Assembly: GCA_037444075.1 (NCBI GenBank) | Contig: JBBIND010000009.1 | Location: forward strand, 13,625-77,624 | Length of the DNA: 64,000 nt | Direction: 5' to 3' | DNA from: JBBIND01 sp037444075 | GTDB lineage: Bacteria > Acidobacteriota > Terriglobia > Bryobacterales > Bryobacteraceae | Shown: positions 61,368 to 64,000 of the stretch, piece by piece | Numbering within the stretch: position 1 is the stretch's first letter | How the letters are laid out: every line of letters begins with the position of its first letter | Translations under genes and position numbers: made by a program | The notes under the pieces: generated by a model | What the model saw: only the letters and a program-made list of their open reading frames with translations | What the model was told of the DNA's origin: nothing | Database searches by the model: none

Positions 61368-61939
61368 GGCAGGTGCTTCAGCATCACGTCCTTATAGCGC
61401 ACCACGCTCCCGTTATGATGCTGCTGGAAGGCGACCAGGCCTTTCTGGTGGGTGTTCTTCTCGTCAACGTAGTCCACAACCACCTTGTCGTTGACCTTGA
61501 TGACGATGCGGTTACCCTTAGCAATGATGTGCTGCGTATACCACGTATCATTCGGAACCAGTTGTTCCAGCACATCCACGAAGTTGTACAGGCTGCCCGT
61601 ACGTTTGGGGTCCCTGTGGCTGCTGTTGACCTGAGCCTCATACCCCTTCGGCCATCCTGGGCCGAATTCGGCGCGGAAGTACATGCCGGAGTTGCCGTCA
61701 TTGTTGATCATGACAGTGGCTTTGAACTCGCAGTCCGTGCAGACTTCTCCCATGTAGAACAGGTGGCTCCTGCCGCCTCGCCCCACAATGGCGCCGTCCT
61801 CAACCGTCCAGTTTTCAGCGTTCTCGCTGGCCTTCCAGCCGTCCAGCGTCTTGCCGTCGAAAATCTTCTTCCAACCGTCCTGAGCCGGGGCGGCGACCGC
61901 CAGCAACCCAGCCATCAAAACAGCACTAAGAATGCGCAT
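61364..61939 (-). CDS. Second exported DUF1080 protein
   Basis: 191 residues from the ATG at 61939 with GGAGG five bases upstream. Signal peptide about 1-19 (ending APAQ). DUF1080 marks: IFDGKTLDGWKA, NDGNSGMYFRAEFG, KGYEAQVNSSHRD and a C-terminal GLVAFQQHH..G.V.YKDV. Only distantly like the one at 26012. It overlaps the M3 peptidase stop by four bases tail to tail. Confidence 0.9.
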   Translation of the reverse strand: MRILSAVLMAGLLAVAAPAQDGWKKIFDGKTLDGWKASENAENWTVEDGAIVGRGGRSHLFYMGEVCTDCEFKATVMINNDGNSGMYFRAEFGPGWPKGYEAQVNSSHRDPKRTGSLYNFVDVLEQLVPNDTWYTQHIIAKGNRIVIKVNDKVVVDYVDEKNTHQKGLVAFQQHHNGSVVRYKDVMLKHLP

Positions 61940-61982
61940 ATTTGCCTCCACACCGTGCAGTCTATCAAAGACCAAATGAAAT

Positions 61983-62004
61983 GGGCCGCCCCAGGGGCGG
62001 CCCC
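61983..62004 (-). terminator. Terminator of the cold-shock gene
   Basis: GGGGCCGCCCC/GGGGCGGCCC hairpin with a one- to five-base loop, followed on the minus strand by ATTTCATTT. It lies 27 bases after the csp stop. Confidence 0.65.
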
Positions 62005-62030
62005 AACGCGTGGTATTACTACCCAACGCC

Positions 62031-62234
62031 TTACGATCTTGTCACGTTTTCAGCTTGCAGCCCCTTCGGGCCTTGCTTGACATCAAACTCCACCTGCATG
62101 CCTTCTTCCAGGGAGCGGTAACCCGACATCTGGATTGCCGAGAAATGCACGAACACGTCCTCCCCGTTGGCGCGCTGGATGAAACCAAAGCCCTTAGCGG
62201 GGTTAAACCACTTAACAACACCTTTTTCCTTCAC
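62031..62234 (-). CDS. Cold-shock domain protein
   Basis: 67 residues, a single cold-shock domain with RNP1 KGFGFI and RNP2 VFVHF, opening GVVKWFNPAKGFGF. It binds single-stranded RNA/DNA as an RNA chaperone. AGGAGAG lies 12-18 bases before the ATG. Confidence 0.95.
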   Translation of the reverse strand: MKEKGVVKWFNPAKGFGFIQRANGEDVFVHFSAIQMSGYRSLEEGMQVEFDVKQGPKGLQAENVTRS

Positions 62235-62367
62235 AATCTACTCTCCTACACAGCTGCACCGTTTTCAAGCACCCGTTCAGGTGCGCGTCCGCTATCGCTG
62301 TTGCCCTATTCTCGCAGAATCTGGATGCCAAGAGCAAGACAAACCATTTCGGGGTGCGGACTCGGGA

Positions 62368-63114
62368 CTATTCCTCAGGGGGACCCTGGAGCCCTTTGTG
62401 GATGGCGTAGAGCGCCAGCTCGAGACGGTCAGACACGCCGAGCTTGTCAAAGATGTTGTGCAGATGGTTCTTCACCGTCTGCTCGCTGATGAACATCTTT
62501 TCGGCCATCTCCTTGTTCCGGTAGCCTTTGGCCACCAGAGCGACGATTTCGCGTTCCCGCTGACTCAGCGGCGAGCGTTCCCTGGACTTGGGGCCGGGAG
62601 ATGGATCGAGCTCCGACGGGGAAGCGAACTGCCGCATTACGGCCGCCGTGGTGTGCGAGTCCAGCCAGATTTCGCCCTGGTTCACCTTCCGGATGCTCTT
62701 GACGATCAACTCGGGAGCCGTTTGCTTGACCACGATTCCCGCACACCCGAGTTTCATGGACTGCACCCACTCATTCTTGTCCTCAGAGGCGGTCAGGACG
62801 AGAATCCGGCTCTTGTGCTGGCGGTTCTTCAAGGCATGCAGGACGCGCACGCCGTCCATGCCCGGCATTTTCAAATCGAGCAAGACCACATCCGGACGCA
62901 GCCCCTCGATCATCTGGAGAACTTCGCGCCCATCGCTGGCCTCCCCGACGATCTCAAAATCCTCCTCCATGGCGAGAAGCTTGCGCAGCCCTTCGCGCAC
63001 GACGGGATGGTCATCGGCAATGAGAATACGGATTAAACCGTCTCCCTTGACGTTCGGCTCGCCGTCTTTGGCCGGGAGAAGTTCTTCAGCTCCGGAAACC
63101 TTTTGGTCTTTCAT
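62368..63114 (-). CDS. NarL/FixJ-family response regulator
   Basis: 248 residues. A disordered N-terminus of about 27 residues precedes the receiver domain (28-150): acidic pair Asp34/Asp35, phospho-acceptor Asp80 in LLDLKMPG, and threonine and lysine of the switch in VLTAS and VVKQT. A LuxR-type helix-turn-helix closes the protein (LSQREREIVALVAKG..NKEMAEKMFISEQTVKNH). No sensor kinase is adjacent. Confidence 0.94.
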   Translation of the reverse strand: MKDQKVSGAEELLPAKDGEPNVKGDGLIRILIADDHPVVREGLRKLLAMEEDFEIVGEASDGREVLQMIEGLRPDVVLLDLKMPGMDGVRVLHALKNRQHKSRILVLTASEDKNEWVQSMKLGCAGIVVKQTAPELIVKSIRKVNQGEIWLDSHTTAAVMRQFASPSELDPSPGPKSRERSPLSQREREIVALVAKGYRNKEMAEKMFISEQTVKNHLHNIFDKLGVSDRLELALYAIHKGLQGPPEE

Positions 63115-63862
63115 GAGGAGTCCCTAACCGCAATTACCTCTTGAGCCACTCCAAGACGGTGTCTATTAGACCAACCGGGAGTTCCCCGCTGGCTCAGCTC
63201 CCATGGGCATGATCCGTCCTCACGGAAACGTCCGTCTCTCCGCCCATCATACATCGATTGCAGGATCTCTTTCCAAACTTTCTATCTGCATATCGGCTGC
63301 CAGCGGAAATTCTGAAGGCAAACCCGGCATGGGAGCCGGTGGCATAGTAATTGGTATGCCAGTAATTGGCTGCCGCATTAGGCGTAGATTCAGCCTAAAT
63401 CCCGCCGAAAGGCCAAATACAGCAGAGCTCTTACAGGGCCTCTTCGAATCCAATTGCTATCAGCCGCCGCTTTTCTTCAAAGTGGGGCGATTGCCTGACG
63501 GCCAGGCTGCGGCCGGGCACCGCGCGCGGTGCCGACGGCTGGGAAGAGCCCGTGCCGCCGGAAGGCAGCCAGACCATCAAAACGACACGCTGGTCCTGCT
63601 GCCTCTTGCGCAAGAATCCGGAGCGGGCAACAGACACGTCGAATGAGGGAGCCGGAGACGTGTATGGGAAGTCAGTGGAAATGCGACATTTCCTTGCATT
63701 TGCATGCGCGCAACCGCCCTGGCGGGACACTTCCCGGGCCATCGAACTCGCTCAGCAAGAGGATGAGGAAAACGGCCGAAGTTCCTCCCCTCCAATCGCG
63801 CCCAAGTGACACACTTCTCGTGACTTATCCTACTCCGGAGGGTGTGGTGTACGGGGTACGCC
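63115..63862. other. 748-base region without a supported gene
   Basis: Several short open frames exist on both strands but none has a ribosome site or family character. A 15-base-period repeat (AGTAATTGG at 63346 and 63361) is visible. The right part adjoins the transposase remnant and probably includes IS end sequence (GTGACACACTTCTCGTGAC near 63808). Confidence 0.5.
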
Positions 63863-64000
63863 TCAGGGCTTGACCTGCAGCCATTGCAGCGCGCGCTCCT
63901 GGACCGGCGTTGGAGTGGCGAGCATTTGGCAGGTCTGCTCACCCACTTCATGCAACGGAAGGCGCGTTCGACGCTGGCCAGACTCTTATAGCGCTCCACG
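63863..64000 (-). pseudogene. Internally deleted IS1634-type transposase, C-terminal remnant
   Basis: From the window edge leftward the minus strand reads ERYKSLASVERAFRCMK, the conserved stretch of IS1634-family DDE transposases that should be followed by VDL.VRPI.H. Instead, after a shift of frame, the very end of the family appears, MLATPTPVQERALQWLQVKP and stop at 63863. Roughly the intervening part is missing, consistent with an out-of-frame deletion. The 5' portion lies beyond the window. Confidence 0.7.

Noticed and set aside
63203..63646. Possible 147-residue gene right of the response regulator
   Set aside because: No ribosome site, odd composition and mutually overlapping frames on both strands; more likely non-coding or decayed DNA.
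1..64000. CRISPR arrays, prophage or biosynthetic gene clusters
   Set aside because: No regularly spaced repeats, phage structural genes, or NRPS/PKS-type genes seen.

Overview
The window is high-GC bacterial chromosome. It reads most like an acidobacterium of the Solibacter/Bryobacter type. This placement is inferred from gene families: a 1,232-residue Oar-like TonB receptor with an N-terminal carboxypeptidase-regulatory domain, two DUF1080 (3-keto-disaccharide hydrolase) proteins, a GH106-type rhamnosidase, a Tat-exported aldo/keto reductase, and a compact acyl-CoA dehydrogenase/ETF/ETF-QO set. No rRNA, tRNA, CRISPR array, prophage or intact insertion sequence is visible.

Layout. 1-11.3 kb: a tightly overlapping plus-strand operon of the MoxR/DUF58/BatA type. 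It also carries a caspase-like protein lacking the expected cysteine, a TPR protein with a gluzincin metallopeptidase motif, and a 1,189-residue DUF4175-like membrane protein. 11.4-17.4 kb: acyl-CoA dehydrogenase, ETF-quinone oxidoreductase, EtfB and EtfA, a short chain that could pass electrons from acyl-CoA to quinone. 17.4-23.4 kb: aldo/keto reductase, the three-gene proton-translocating transhydrogenase (pntAA-AB-B), a PIG-L deacetylase, a class IV aminotransferase and a double zinc-ribbon protein. 23.4-24.05 kb: a gene-free, strongly structured element framed by 26-nt inverted arms; this is the most unusual feature of the window. 24.2-29.5 kb: GAF and Ycf48-like genes on the minus strand, divergent from a DUF1080 gene and a tctC-B-A transporter. 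29.6-39.2 kb: a nine-gene complex I cluster, nuoC-D-I-J-K-L-M-N-H, without A, B, E, F or G.

39.2-48.8 kb: DUF2461, murB, a PD40-type propeller, the TonB receptor, two unrecognised proteins, hemQ and a broken propeller/esterase-like gene. 48.8-57.6 kb: GH106, hybrid cluster protein with a plausible CRP/FNR-type operator, deoB, an ACT-domain protein and a split transketolase. 57.7-64 kb: serine beta-lactamase-like hydrolase divergent from an M3 oligopeptidase, a second DUF1080 protein, a cold-shock protein, a NarL-type response regulator and, at the right edge, a deleted IS1634-type transposase.

Themes. Respiratory energy conversion dominates (ETF chain, transhydrogenase, complex I, haem synthesis), with export and uptake proteins for organic matter around it. 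Several genes have a TACAAT-like -10 element 5-9 nt before the start codon, which implies leaderless or nearly leaderless transcripts. All functions are read from sequence motifs; no database search was run.
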